64,000 bases of DNA, taken from Indolivaga alginatilytica. GTDB lineage: Bacteria; Bacteroidota; Bacteroidia; Bacteroidales; Dysgonomonadaceae. Positions 1-8,868 of this stretch are shown in pieces. Position 1 is the first letter of the stretch. Every line of letters starts with the position of its first letter. The position numbers and the translations under genes were made by a program. The DNA lies in the NCBI RefSeq assembly GCF_003201355.1, contig NZ_QICL01000010.1:62001-126000 (forward strand), in the 5' to 3' direction. The notes below the pieces were generated by a model, which was not told the DNA's origin, did not search any database, and was given only the letters and a program-made list of their open reading frames with translations.

Positions 1-1149
1 ACCATAACAAAAATAAGAATTACAAGACGTTGCTATTGCAGGAACTAATGATAATGGCGATCCATGTCCGTGACATCTGGGCCTTCCTCCACCCGGAGGA
101 TACCCTCCGGCACAGGAATAAGCTGTTTCGGGTGTAATAATACCCTCTTCCAGAAATATTAAACCTTGAGTGGTCTTGAATGTAGATCCCGGAGGATATG
201 TACCTTGAGTTGCTCTGTTGAATAGAGGTTTTGATGGATTCTGTTCAAGCGATTTATAATTATTTCCAAATTCACGTCCTAACAAAATAGCCGGGTCATA
301 AGTCGGAGAAGTAACCAGACATAAGATTTCACCGGTAGAAGGCTCAATCATTACTATACTTCCAATCTTATTTTGCATCAGGTATTCGCCATATGCTTGT
401 AGTTCTATATCTATAGCCAGCTTAAGATTTTTGCCCGATACGGGATTTACGTCATGTTTACCGTTTTCGTATTTTCCTTTTATTCTTCCATGTGCATCAC
501 GAAGAAGAATCTCTACCCCTTTTTGACCTCTTAATATATTTTCATAGGATGTTTCTATACCTGATTTTCCGGCATAATCACCTCTAACGTAATAAGGGTC
601 TTCTGCCAGAGCCGTTTTATTTACTTCGGCAACATAGCCTAATACTTGAGCTGCATTCACAAAATTATATTGACGTAGAGCTCTGTTCTGAATATAAAAT
701 CCGGGGAATTTATATAATTTTTCTTGAAAAAGACCATACTCACGAACGGTGAGCTGAGTCATAAGTGTTTGTAAGGTATAAGAAGAATAACCGGGATTAA
801 GCCTTCGGTCTTTAACGTCACTTATTTTCTTTTCTAACTGATCTCTGGTAAGTCCTAAAATATGACAGAAGTCGAGAGTATCAAAAGGTTCTACTTCCCG
901 TGGGATATATACAATATCATAGGTCGGCTGATTATAGACTAAAAGACGATCTTTACGGTCTGATATAGTTCCCCTTGCAGGGTACAGTGTCTTTTTAAAG
1001 AAAGCGTTACTATCTGCCGAATATTTGTATTCGTGTTGAATAATCTGTAGATTGAATAACTGGCAGATCAATACAATGACAATAATTACGGTTATCGCCA
1101 GAATTGTATAATATCTTTTTTCCGAGTGTAAATTATTATCCTTACTCAT
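1..1149 (-). CDS. mrdA: Penicillin-binding protein 2 (peptidoglycan transpeptidase), partial
   Basis: This reading frame starts at an ATG at 1149 and is still open at base 1, so about 383 N-terminal residues are present and the C-terminus lies outside the window. It has a short cytoplasmic N-terminus, one hydrophobic anchor (about residues 16-34), then the PBP dimerisation region and the start of the transpeptidase domain. The catalytic serine is in GSTFKT (SxxK motif), and an SCN triad matches SxN. The KTG motif must lie beyond the window. Known role: DD-transpeptidase of the elongasome, crosslinking lateral-wall peptidoglycan with RodA. Its start overlaps the mreD stop by 4 bases, so it is the fourth gene of an mreBCD-mrdA operon. 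Confidence 0.95.
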   Translation of the reverse strand, partial: MSKDNNLHSEKRYYTILAITVIIVIVLICQLFNLQIIQHEYKYSADSNAFFKKTLYPARGTISDRKDRLLVYNQPTYDIVYIPREVEPFDTLDFCHILGLTRDQLEKKISDVKDRRLNPGYSSYTLQTLMTQLTVREYGLFQEKLYKFPGFYIQNRALRQYNFVNAAQVLGYVAEVNKTALAEDPYYVRGDYAGKSGIETSYENILRGQKGVEILLRDAHGRIKGKYENGKHDVNPVSGKNLKLAIDIELQAYGEYLMQNKIGSIVMIEPSTGEILCLVTSPTYDPAILLGREFGNNYKSLEQNPSKPLFNRATQGTYPPGSTFKTTQGLIFLEEGIITPETAYSCAGGYPPGGGRPRCHGHGSPLSLVPAIATSCNSYFCYG

Positions 1150-1655
1150 GCCCTTTTTCTTTTGACTGAGAATCCTTCAATGGCATAAATTAAAATAGAT
1201 GTAAGAAGTGTAGAGCTTAAAACTCTCAACATTATTGTGAAGAAATTAAGATATGAAAATGAGCTGATTGAGATAAGTGCCAGATGATGAATAAAAACAA
1301 TTACAATCGTATATTTTACAAAGGCAAGTCCCAAGTTGGGTATGCTTGGTATAAAGTGCTCAAAATCTTCTCTTGCAAAAAATAAACCCTGAACCGGTCG
1401 ACGCATAAAGGCGGCAAGAACAGCCGCAGCAGCATTTTGTCCGAGCGTATTACAAAATATATCAATAGAAAAACCTAATAAGAATGCCATAATTAAAACA
1501 AAATTACGGTTGGTTCCAATGGGCATTTTTATAATGAAATATATATATAGAAAAGGTGTAGCATACCCCAAAAAAGAGATATGGTTAAGTACTAATACTT
1601 GAAGAAGAACAAGTATAATAAATGAAATCAATTGCTTCAGCCAATTACCTGCCAT
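1146..1655 (-). CDS. mreD: Rod shape-determining protein MreD
   Basis: This 169-residue protein is almost entirely hydrophobic, with about five membrane segments. It sits between mreC and mrdA, the usual MreD position. MreD is an inner-membrane elongasome protein linking MreB/MreC to the wall-synthesis enzymes. Sequence conservation in MreD is weak, so position and topology carry most of the assignment. Its start overlaps mreC by 11 bases and its end overlaps mrdA by 4, implying translational coupling. The motif GFSIDIFCNTLG in the middle is typical of Bacteroidetes MreD. Confidence 0.88.
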   Translation of the reverse strand: MAGNWLKQLISFIILVLLQVLVLNHISFLGYATPFLYIYFIIKMPIGTNRNFVLIMAFLLGFSIDIFCNTLGQNAAAAVLAAFMRRPVQGLFFAREDFEHFIPSIPNLGLAFVKYTIVIVFIHHLALISISSFSYLNFFTIMLRVLSSTLLTSILIYAIEGFSVKRKRA

Positions 1656-2502
1656 TCGTTGTAATTTCTTTTTCTAATTGTATGAGTTCTTCGCGATCGT
1701 TGTTTTTTATGATCAACACATCCTTTAAAGAACTAAAATCAGTAGATAACCGTATTTTCAAAGTCAGGAAGTTATCATCACTTTGACTTTTTGAATCTTC
1801 CACAACACCCACAATAATTCCTTCCGGAAATATACCTGAATTTCCACTTGTAATAATAGTATCACCAACCGCAAATTTTTCAAAACGAGGGAATCCTTCA
1901 AGATTTGTATATCGGTAATCAATTCCATCCCAAACCAATGTTCCCGGATTATTAGAACCTTTTACTTTACAATTTAAACTTGTTTTAGGATTTATGACAG
2001 TTTGAATAACAGAGTAGTTTGGAGATACTGCTCTCACAATACCTACTATACCTTGCTGAGATATTACCCCCATTTCATTATGTATACCTTCGTTACTTCC
2101 TTTGTTAATTGTAATATAATTCTCGATCTGAGAAATACTGTTATTTATGACTCTGGAAATAATAAATTCGAAGTGTCTGGTGGGAATTGAATCTACTATT
2201 ATAGATTGAGTTTTCAGACTATCAGATTCTTTGTCATGTATACGGTTTTCGAGTTGCAGAACTTTATTCTGTAGCTCGGCATTTCTTAATAACAAATCCT
2301 GATTGGTCTCTTTTAAACCAAAATAAGATGTTATCTTACCTGATATAGCATAAACTCTTCCAACAATTTCGTTCGAAGAGTTTAGGTATACACTCCTTTG
2401 AAAAGAGTTATATTGGAATATAAAATAAAAACACAAGATTTCGAGGAGTATGAATAGAAACCACGAACTGTTTTTTATTAAAAAAGCTATTAAGTTGCGC
2501 AT
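1645..2502 (-). CDS. mreC: Rod shape-determining protein MreC
   Basis: This 285-residue protein has an N-terminal membrane anchor (about residues 13-31), then a coiled coil (about 65-95), then the beta-rich MreC domain. Recognisable segments include VGIVRAVSPNYSVIQTVIN and GDTIITSGNSGIFPEGIIVG, the latter being the classic MreC signature. MreC is a periplasmic scaffold that binds PBP2 and MreB-associated proteins. A gap of 129 bp separates it from mreB upstream; it overlaps mreD downstream. The length is normal for the family. Confidence 0.93.
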   Translation of the reverse strand: MRNLIAFLIKNSSWFLFILLEILCFYFIFQYNSFQRSVYLNSSNEIVGRVYAISGKITSYFGLKETNQDLLLRNAELQNKVLQLENRIHDKESDSLKTQSIIVDSIPTRHFEFIISRVINNSISQIENYITINKGSNEGIHNEMGVISQQGIVGIVRAVSPNYSVIQTVINPKTSLNCKVKGSNNPGTLVWDGIDYRYTNLEGFPRFEKFAVGDTIITSGNSGIFPEGIIVGVVEDSKSQSDDNFLTLKIRLSTDFSSLKDVLIIKNNDREELIQLEKEITTNGR

Positions 2503-2605
2503 GTATACGTATCAGAATGACACATTGTTTTACCAGTTGTTAGCAAACAAGTTCACAAGCCTTGAATTTTGTTTACTTGTTAACTTGTCACTATTTTTAT
2601 ACCTA

Positions 2606-2637
2606 CCAAAGCAATAATAAGGTCTTGGATCTTATCT
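2606..2637 (-). repeat. Dispersed palindromic repeat, copy 1 (degenerate)
   Basis: On the minus strand the mreB stop codon is followed by a degenerate AAGGTCTCAGACCTT-type palindrome, then TTATTATTGCTTTGG. It is one of at least twelve related copies in this window. The palindrome overlaps the stop codon and leads into a T-rich stretch, as in an intrinsic terminator. Confidence 0.6.
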
Positions 2638-3657
2638 CATTAAGAAATTAAATTTCTCGATATTGTTTAGTGCTATTCCTGTACCTTTTGCTACAGCATG
2701 AAGGGGGTCTTCTGCTACATGAAAAGGAATACCTATTTTGTCTGAGAAACGTTTGCTTAAACCTCTTAACAAAGCGCCACCACCTGTAACGTATATTCCA
2801 TTTTTTACAATGTCAGCATACAATTCGGGAGGAGTTTGCTCTAAAGCACTTAAGATCGCAGAGTCCATTTTAGATATAGACTTATCTAAGCAATGTGCCA
2901 TTTCCTGATAGGAAATAGGAATATCCATTGGTAAAGAAGTCATTCTATTCGGTCCGTGTACAATAAAATCTTCAGGCTCTTCATTTTCGGCAAGCTCTGT
3001 CAATGCAGACCCTACAGCAATTTTGATGCCTTCAGCTGTACGTTCTCCAACTTTAATATTGTGTTGGCGACTCATATATTCCTGAATATCTTCAGTTAAA
3101 TCATCACCTGCAATTTTAATCGATTTATTAGATACAATACCGCCCAGCGATATAACTGCAATTTCAGTAGTTCCACCGCCTATATCAACAATCATATTTC
3201 CTTCGGGGGCTTCAACATCTAATCCGATACCTAATGCAGCTGCCATTGGCTCATAGATCATATATACATCACGTCCTCCGGCATGTTCGGCAGAGTCACG
3301 AATCGCGCGGATTTCGACCTCTGTACTTCCTGACGGAATACAAACTACAATACGTAATGATGGAGAGAATAAACGATTTTTATTATCAATCATTTTTATC
3401 ATTCCTCTGATCATATGCTCTGCAGCCGTAAAGTCTGCAATAACACCATCTCTCAATGGGCGAATTGTGCGAATATTTTCATGGGTTTTTCCATGCATTT
3501 GACGGGCTTTGTCTCCCACGGCAATAACCTTATCGGTTTTGCGCTCGAGAGCCACCACTGAAGGTTCGTCTACAACGATCTTTCCGTCCTTAATGATGAT
3601 GGTGTTGGCTGTTCCAAGATCCATCGCTATTTCTTGTGTAAAAGAGAATAATCCCAT
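2632..3657 (-). CDS. mreB: Rod shape-determining protein MreB (bacterial actin)
   Basis: This 341-residue actin-fold ATPase begins MGLFSFTQEIAMDLGTANT, with the phosphate-1 loop DLGTANT, the phosphate-2 loop DIGGGTTE (about residue 158) and the adenosine motif TGGGALLRG (about 291). MreB filaments under the inner membrane orient lateral cell-wall synthesis. It is the first gene of the minus-strand operon mreB-mreC-mreD-mrdA. Its stop codon lies inside a degenerate copy of the dispersed palindromic repeat described separately (2606-2637), so a partial terminator may lie between mreB and mreC. Confidence 0.97.
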   Translation of the reverse strand: MGLFSFTQEIAMDLGTANTIIIKDGKIVVDEPSVVALERKTDKVIAVGDKARQMHGKTHENIRTIRPLRDGVIADFTAAEHMIRGMIKMIDNKNRLFSPSLRIVVCIPSGSTEVEIRAIRDSAEHAGGRDVYMIYEPMAAALGIGLDVEAPEGNMIVDIGGGTTEIAVISLGGIVSNKSIKIAGDDLTEDIQEYMSRQHNIKVGERTAEGIKIAVGSALTELAENEEPEDFIVHGPNRMTSLPMDIPISYQEMAHCLDKSISKMDSAILSALEQTPPELYADIVKNGIYVTGGGALLRGLSKRFSDKIGIPFHVAEDPLHAVAKGTGIALNNIEKFNFLMR

Positions 3658-3758
3658 CTTGTTCTTTTCTTTAAACTAATACATTTAATAATTAAGTAAA
3701 AGTAAATTCTACTGCTTGATTTTCAAAGTTTAATTAATAATTGTACTTATCTCATCAG

Positions 3759-3783
3759 AGCAATAAAATGGTCTGAGACCTTA
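3759..3783 (-). repeat. Dispersed palindromic repeat, copy 2
   Basis: The core GGTCTGAGACC at 3770-3780 directly abuts the purH stop codon (3781-3783). Read on the minus strand it is TAA, the palindrome, then ATTTTATTGCTC. It matches the family consensus and could act as the purH terminator. Confidence 0.75.
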
Positions 3784-5304
3784 ATGTTTGAAGTGACGGA
3801 CACCTGTCATTACCATCGAAATATTGTTTTCGTTACAATATTCAACAGACAGATCGTCTTTTACAGAGCCTCCAGGTTGTATAACAGCTGTTATACCTGC
3901 ATTGCCAGCAATTTCGACACAATCGGGAAATGGAAAGAATGCATCTGATGCCATCACAGCACCTTGCAAACTAAACCCGAATGTATGAGATTTCTCTATA
4001 GCCTGTTTTAGTGCATCAACTCTTGACGTTTGTCCTGTGCCGCTCGCCAATAATTGCTTGTCTTTTACCAAAATAATCGCATTTGATTTAGTATGCTTCA
4101 CAAGTTTGTTTGCAAATAATAAATCATCTAGTTCTGTACCTTCTAATTGACGGCGAGTAACTAAAGTCAAATCTTCCTTATTCTGTATACTAAGATCTCT
4201 ATCTTGAACTAACACTCCATTTAAAAGAGAACGGAACTGAGATGTTTCTGTTATCTCTCCCTTTTGTACAAGTATTATACGATTTTTCTTTTGAGTCAGT
4301 ATTTCTAAAGCTTCTGCATCGTATGCAGGTGCTATAATGATTTCAAAAAATATTGTGTTAATTGCTTCTGCAGCTTCTTTATCTATTTTGGTATTAGATA
4401 CTATAATACCTCCAAAAGCAGAAACCGGATCGGCAGCTAAAGCAGTATTCCAAGCTTCTAATACTGTTGCTTTTGAAGCTATACCGCATGCATTATTATG
4501 CTTTAATATGGCAACTGTAGTTTCGCTAAATTCACTGATTAAAGATACGGATGCATCTATATCAAGCAGGTTATTGTACGAAATCTCACGACCATGTAAT
4601 TGCTCGAATAAGCTTTCAAAATCGCCGTAGAAAGATCCTTTTTGGTGAGGATTTTCTCCATAGCGAAGATGTTTTACTTTGTTTTCGGCTTTACGGAATG
4701 CTGTACATTCATCTTTATCCATGTAGTTGAAGATGGCTGCATCGTATTCCGAAGATACTCCAAAAGCTTCTTTGGCAAACCACTTGCGATCATCTATTTC
4801 CGACGATCCTTGTTTGTTGTCTAACAAAGCGGAAAGAGCACTGTATTGTCCTTTAGATGGCACAATTACAACGTCTTTGAAGTTTTTAGCAGCAGCTCTG
4901 ATTAAAGAAATACCACCTATATCTATCTTTTCGATGATGTCTTTTTCTTCAGCACCCGAATTTACAGTTTCCTGAAATGGATATAAATCTACAATTACAA
5001 GATCAATCTCGGTAATGTCATAAGCTTTGGTTTGCTTAGCATCTTCCGGTAGCTCTCTCCTACTTAATATTCCTCCAAAAATTTTTGGATGAAGTGTTTT
5101 AACCCGACCTCCCAATATAGAAGGATATCCTGTTATGTTTTCAACTGCTTGGCAAGGAAAGCCCAGTGATTCGATAAATTCACGGGTTCCTCCGGTTGAA
5201 ATAAACGAAACTCCTAAAGAGTTCAACTTTTTCAGTATTTCATCTAATCCATCTTTATGATAGACAGAGACTAATGCGGTTTTAATTTTTTTAGTAGAAG
5301 ACAT
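3781..5304 (-). CDS. purH: Bifunctional AICAR formyltransferase / IMP cyclohydrolase
   Basis: PurH catalyses the last two steps of de novo purine synthesis, AICAR to FAICAR and FAICAR to IMP. The MGS-like IMP cyclohydrolase domain is N-terminal (ISTGGTREFIE, GRVKTLHPKIFGGIL) and the AICAR transformylase domain is C-terminal (LRYGENPHQKGSFY, ILKHNNACGIA, AVMASDAFFPFPD). I chose the ATG at 5304 (507 residues). An upstream in-frame ATG at 5334 would add ten residues, but it coincides with a perfect minus-strand -7 box (5334-5341), so that position is probably promoter rather than coding. The length is normal for the family. Confidence 0.96.
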   Translation of the reverse strand: MSSTKKIKTALVSVYHKDGLDEILKKLNSLGVSFISTGGTREFIESLGFPCQAVENITGYPSILGGRVKTLHPKIFGGILSRRELPEDAKQTKAYDITEIDLVIVDLYPFQETVNSGAEEKDIIEKIDIGGISLIRAAAKNFKDVVIVPSKGQYSALSALLDNKQGSSEIDDRKWFAKEAFGVSSEYDAAIFNYMDKDECTAFRKAENKVKHLRYGENPHQKGSFYGDFESLFEQLHGREISYNNLLDIDASVSLISEFSETTVAILKHNNACGIASKATVLEAWNTALAADPVSAFGGIIVSNTKIDKEAAEAINTIFFEIIIAPAYDAEALEILTQKKNRIILVQKGEITETSQFRSLLNGVLVQDRDLSIQNKEDLTLVTRRQLEGTELDDLLFANKLVKHTKSNAIILVKDKQLLASGTGQTSRVDALKQAIEKSHTFGFSLQGAVMASDAFFPFPDCVEIAGNAGITAVIQPGGSVKDDLSVEYCNENNISMVMTGVRHFKH

Positions 5305-5333
5305 AGAACTAATAGTGTAACTTTTTTGGTTCA

Positions 5334-5341
5334 CAAAGGTA
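5334..5341 (-). promoter_or_regulatory. -7 promoter element of purH
   Basis: The plus-strand bases CAAAGGTA read TACCTTTG on the minus strand, an exact match to the Bacteroidetes TAnnTTTG -7 element. It lies about 30 bases upstream of the preferred purH start. No clear TTTG -33 box is visible. Confidence 0.55.
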
Positions 5342-5414
5342 TAAAATCTATCTCATATACTTCTGATAAGCAATGAAAGATTTTAGAAATTTTACAATCG
5401 TTTATAAATAAAAT

Positions 5415-5444
5415 GCTCTTATAGCAAAATGTTGCTATAAGAGC
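5415..5444 (-). terminator. Intrinsic terminator after the ROK kinase gene
   Basis: A perfect 12-bp stem (GCTCTTATAGCA with TGCTATAAGAGC) and a 6-nt loop are followed on the minus strand by ATTTTATTTAT. It lies 35 bases downstream of the ROK kinase stop codon. Confidence 0.85.
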
Positions 5445-5478
5445 TTATATCTGAAGTTGGACAGGTAAAAAAGAGATA

Positions 5479-6444
5479 TTAAATTTCTTTTACTTCCCAG
5501 CCTAATGCACTGGCACCTAATACTGCTGCGTCGCTCTCTTTAAGTTCAGACATCAACAGTTTTACTTTGTTCTTGAAGATAGGTAATAAGTTATCTTCCA
5601 TATGTGTTTTTACAGGGTCAAAAATCAGACTGCCTGCTTTGGTAAGACCTCCAAACAGGATTATAGCTTCGGGGCTGGAGAATGCAATGAAATCAGCAAA
5701 AGCTTCACCTAGAAGCTGTCCTGTGTATTCAAATATTTCTTTAGCTAAAGCATCACCTTGTTGTGCAGCTTCTGCAACATCTTTAGAGGTTATCTCATCG
5801 ATGCTTATGTTACGAAGTAAACTTGGGTCTTGACGTGTTGACAAGAATTCTTTTGCAGTACGGGCTACACCTGTTGCAGATGTATATGTTTCAAGACAAC
5901 CTTTTCTTCCACAACCGCACATACGTCCGTTGGTACGGCGAATAGTTGTGTGGCCTAGTTCTCCGGCGAAACCATCGTGACCGTAAACTAATTGTCCGTT
6001 AACAACAATACCACTACCGACACCTGTACCCAGTGTGATTACAATAAAATCTTTCATTCCACGTGCAGCACCATAGGTCATTTCCCCAATAGCAGCGGCA
6101 TTTGCATCGTTTGTCAAAGCAACGGGTACTTTAATACGATCTGTAAGCATTTGTGCCAATGGAATCATTCCTTTCCAAGGTAAATTAGGAGCAAATTCGA
6201 TACAACCAGTAAAGAAGTTACCATTAGGAGCTCCTACACCTACACCTTTGATGTTGGCAGAACCACCTACTTGATCCATCACTTCTTGTAAAGCGATAGC
6301 TAAATTGTTAACATATTCGTTGATTTCTTTATGAACTGCTGTCTTTATAGAGCCTTGAGCTATAATATGACCTCTTTTGTCTACAACTCCAAAGACAGTG
6401 TTAGTACCACCGATATCAATACCAATTGCATATGGTTTTTCCAT
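5479..6444 (-). CDS. ROK-family sugar kinase (probable glucokinase)
   Basis: This 321-residue ROK (repressor/ORF/kinase) protein probably phosphorylates glucose or a related hexose with ATP. It shows the N-terminal ATP-binding motif GIDIGGTNTVFG and the ROK signature with a zinc site, CGCGRKGCLE, preceded by GHTTI. The sugar-binding region NDANAAAIGE is also present. No N-terminal helix-turn-helix exists, so it is an enzyme rather than a ROK repressor. I chose the ATG at 6444. A longer frame to 6501 adds 19 residues that do not belong to the fold and overlap a consensus -7 promoter box. Substrate specificity is inferred. Confidence 0.88.
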   Translation of the reverse strand: MEKPYAIGIDIGGTNTVFGVVDKRGHIIAQGSIKTAVHKEINEYVNNLAIALQEVMDQVGGSANIKGVGVGAPNGNFFTGCIEFAPNLPWKGMIPLAQMLTDRIKVPVALTNDANAAAIGEMTYGAARGMKDFIVITLGTGVGSGIVVNGQLVYGHDGFAGELGHTTIRRTNGRMCGCGRKGCLETYTSATGVARTAKEFLSTRQDPSLLRNISIDEITSKDVAEAAQQGDALAKEIFEYTGQLLGEAFADFIAFSSPEAIILFGGLTKAGSLIFDPVKTHMEDNLLPIFKNKVKLLMSELKESDAAVLGASALGWEVKEI

Positions 6445-6498
6445 GATAAAACTTAATATATTTAATTCAACAATGACTAGTTTCTTCTTATTAGTATA

Positions 6499-6506
6499 CA
6501 AATATA
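6499..6506 (-). promoter_or_regulatory. -7 promoter element of the ROK kinase gene
   Basis: Plus-strand CAAATATA reads TATATTTG on the minus strand, an exact TAnnTTTG match about 55 bases upstream of the ATG at 6444. It decides against the longer reading frame. Confidence 0.5.
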
Positions 6507-6567
6507 AATTATTATTCCTTATAAATAATCATTTGATATTGTAGAATTACGCATCTTTTAATGTTGC

Positions 6568-7671
6568 TTATTCATTAAAATATAAACTTAGCACCTTTTT
6601 TGCTGCTGCAAAAGAACTTATTTGTGAACTGAGAACCTGTTGTTCGTACACTTTCAATTCGGATTGTACTTTAGAGTTATTATAAAATCTGGATTTTAAT
6701 TGCTCATTAATTGTTTCGTACATCCAGAATTTCGATTGTTCGTTGCGGCGATGTGCAAAATATCCGTTTTGGGTAGTGAATGTCATATAATCGGCAATCA
6801 TATCCCAAATTTCTTTGATTCCGTATTCGTAATAGCCTGAATATAATAAAACTTTGGGTTCCCATCCCGATTCGGGCATAGGAAATAAATGTAGGGCGTT
6901 TTTAAAGTGTGCCTGAGCCAATTTTGCCTTGTCAATATTATCACCATCCGCTTTGTTGATGATAATGCCGTCAGCCATTTCCATAATACCTCTTTTAATA
7001 CCTTGAAGTTCGTCTCCTGTTCCTGCAAGTTGTATCAATAAGAAAAAGTCGACCATAGAGTGTACTGCTGTTTCGGACTGTCCAACTCCTACAGTTTCTA
7101 TTATTATACGGTTAAAACCGGCAGCTTCGCAAAGTATTATTATTTCTCGTGTTTTACGTGCAACTCCACCTAAAGAACCTGCTGAAGGAGAAGGGCGGAT
7201 AAAAGCATTATTGGCAACGCTTAGGCGTTCCATGCGGGTCTTGTCTCCAAGAATACTTCCTTTGCTTAATTCGCTGGATGGGTCAATAGCCAATACGGCT
7301 AGTTTGACATCTGTATCTTTTAATAAATGCATACCAAAAGCATCGATAGATGTACTTTTTCCTGCTCCCGGTACTCCTGTTAGACCGATTCTTACAGAGT
7401 TACCCGAATGAGGCAAACATTTTTCTATGATTTCCTGAGCAATTATCTGATGCTCCAATTTAGAGCTCTCGACAAGAGTTACTGCCTGACTAAGTATCGA
7501 TATATTACCTTCGAGGATGCCGTCTACATATTCATCTACCGAGTATGTTTTCTTTTTGAAACGACTAAAATCTTTCAGGTAAGGATTTACTGTAGGTTTG
7601 TCTGATGTTCCTTCATTTACTTGCAATGTGTGAAAATGCTCGTCATTTTCGGGATGTTCATGTTCCATCAT
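6568..7671 (-). CDS. meaB: MeaB/ArgK-type GTPase (methylmalonyl-CoA mutase chaperone)
   Basis: This 367-residue G3E-family GTPase carries a Walker A motif in GLTGVPGAGKST (about residue 97), the DPSS motif, the switch-III segment ETVGVGQSE, and the guanine-specificity motif NKADGDN. MeaB proteins protect and reload adenosylcobalamin-dependent methylmalonyl-CoA mutase. No mutase gene lies in this window, so the partner must be elsewhere. The N-terminal 35 residues are acidic and His-rich (MMEHEHPENDEHFHT). It stands alone between the ROK kinase and the DUF1573 gene, with about 120 bp on either side. Confidence 0.93.
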   Translation of the reverse strand: MMEHEHPENDEHFHTLQVNEGTSDKPTVNPYLKDFSRFKKKTYSVDEYVDGILEGNISILSQAVTLVESSKLEHQIIAQEIIEKCLPHSGNSVRIGLTGVPGAGKSTSIDAFGMHLLKDTDVKLAVLAIDPSSELSKGSILGDKTRMERLSVANNAFIRPSPSAGSLGGVARKTREIIILCEAAGFNRIIIETVGVGQSETAVHSMVDFFLLIQLAGTGDELQGIKRGIMEMADGIIINKADGDNIDKAKLAQAHFKNALHLFPMPESGWEPKVLLYSGYYEYGIKEIWDMIADYMTFTTQNGYFAHRRNEQSKFWMYETINEQLKSRFYNNSKVQSELKVYEQQVLSSQISSFAAAKKVLSLYFNE

Positions 7672-7785
7672 ACTTCATTTTTTATCTTTATATACGTAAA
7701 GATATAACAAAAAAGAAAGACTAAATAAGATTCAGTTGTAAAACATACTCTTATTTAATCTTTCCTTTAATTTATCAGTCACAAA

Positions 7786-8184
7786 TTATTTGCGAGGCAA
7801 TACTTCTCCTTTAATAGTTAAAGTATATACATTGTCTGGTTCATTTGTGAAAATAGTTATTTTCTTATCGAAACTTCCAATTCTTCCAATTGTAGAATAA
7901 GATATTTTGATTGTTCCTGTTTTTCCGGGTAATACAGGATCCTTGGTATAAGAAGGTGTAGTACATCCACAACTGGTTCTTATATCTTGAATGATTAGAG
8001 GTTTTTTTCCCGTATTCGTAAATTGAAACTCACAGCTAACCGAACCAACCTCTTCTGCAACTTTGCCAAAATCATGTACTAATGTTGCAAATTTAGCATC
8101 GCCTGTTTGTTGTTTATTTTGCTGAGCCGATATTAAACCGATACTCAAAATCATTGCCAATAGAATAAAACTAATTTTTTTCAT
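7786..8184 (-). CDS. Secreted DUF1573 protein
   Basis: This 132-residue protein has a cleavable signal peptide (MKKISFILLAMILSIGLISA) followed by one DUF1573 immunoglobulin-like domain. The hallmark Cys-Gly-Cys motif is in IRTSCGCTTPSY, after the usual HDFGKVAE and FTNTGKKPLII segments. DUF1573 proteins are abundant exported proteins of Bacteroidetes with no settled function. I chose the ATG at 8184; an ATG three codons upstream is possible. A perfect -7 box lies at 8210-8217. Confidence 0.88.
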   Translation of the reverse strand: MKKISFILLAMILSIGLISAQQNKQQTGDAKFATLVHDFGKVAEEVGSVSCEFQFTNTGKKPLIIQDIRTSCGCTTPSYTKDPVLPGKTGTIKISYSTIGRIGSFDKKITIFTNEPDNVYTLTIKGEVLPRK

Positions 8185-8209
8185 TGTTACCAACTTTATG
8201 TTAATTTGT

Positions 8210-8217
8210 CAAAGTTA
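8210..8217 (-). promoter_or_regulatory. -7 promoter element of the DUF1573 gene
   Basis: Plus-strand CAAAGTTA reads TAACTTTG on the minus strand, matching TAnnTTTG, 26 bases upstream of the ATG at 8184. Confidence 0.5.
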
Positions 8218-8255
8218 TAAATTATCCAGTAATCAGATGTGAATTTAACAATCAT

Positions 8256-8795
8256 TTATATTTCTTTTTTATACACTTCTGAATATATAGTATCTCTTAT
8301 TGTTTCAAAAGTAGCAGGAAAGCCTAAGTCGCGATAGGTAATAGTCAACATCGGAATAGGTTCATACCCATGTTCATAAGGAGGCTGTTCATAAGGTAAA
8401 TCCCAAATCTGAAAACCTTGTTTTTCATAGAATTTAACACGTCTGCTTGCCATTTCTGAGGCTCCCGGCAATTCTATTTCACCCACTAAAGGTAAGTCCG
8501 TTTGTTGGATGAGTTTTTCGACGGCTTTTTTTCCATATCCCCCACTTCTTTGTTCTGAACTGATCGCAAAATGATCTAAGAATATAAACGTATCAAGCAT
8601 CCAATATGTTACAAAACCAATTCGAATATTATCTTCTGTTTCCAATAAATACATATTGAATCGCTCTTCTGTTTCCAGTAATTGGTGCATTTGCAATATA
8701 GGTCGTCTCTCGTAACGAGGAAAACTTTCAATATATAGCTTCTCTATAAATTCTAAATCCGATTTATTATCAAGAGTTACTTTTTTTAATATCAT
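8256..8795 (-). CDS. GNAT-family N-acetyltransferase
   Basis: This 179-residue protein has a GNAT fold with a canonical acetyl-CoA pyrophosphate-binding loop, QRSGGYGKKA (about residues 98-107), preceded by the beta-4 strand FIFLDHFAIS. The C-terminal FYEKQGFQIW matches the usual GNAT end. The substrate cannot be read from the sequence. It is a single gene on the minus strand, 62 bp upstream of the DUF1573 promoter region, and probably has its own promoter. Confidence 0.82.
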   Translation of the reverse strand: MILKKVTLDNKSDLEFIEKLYIESFPRYERRPILQMHQLLETEERFNMYLLETEDNIRIGFVTYWMLDTFIFLDHFAISSEQRSGGYGKKAVEKLIQQTDLPLVGEIELPGASEMASRRVKFYEKQGFQIWDLPYEQPPYEHGYEPIPMLTITYRDLGFPATFETIRDTIYSEVYKKEI

Positions 8796-8868
8796 TTTCT
8801 ATTCTTATTTATATTTGTGCGAATAAAGAACTAGTCATAATCTTTGCTCTTTTTTATAGAGTCTGATT

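Noticed and set aside
2002-2190. Plus-strand frame of 62 codons inside mreC
   Set aside because: It lies antisense within a clear MreC coding sequence and has no recognisable features.
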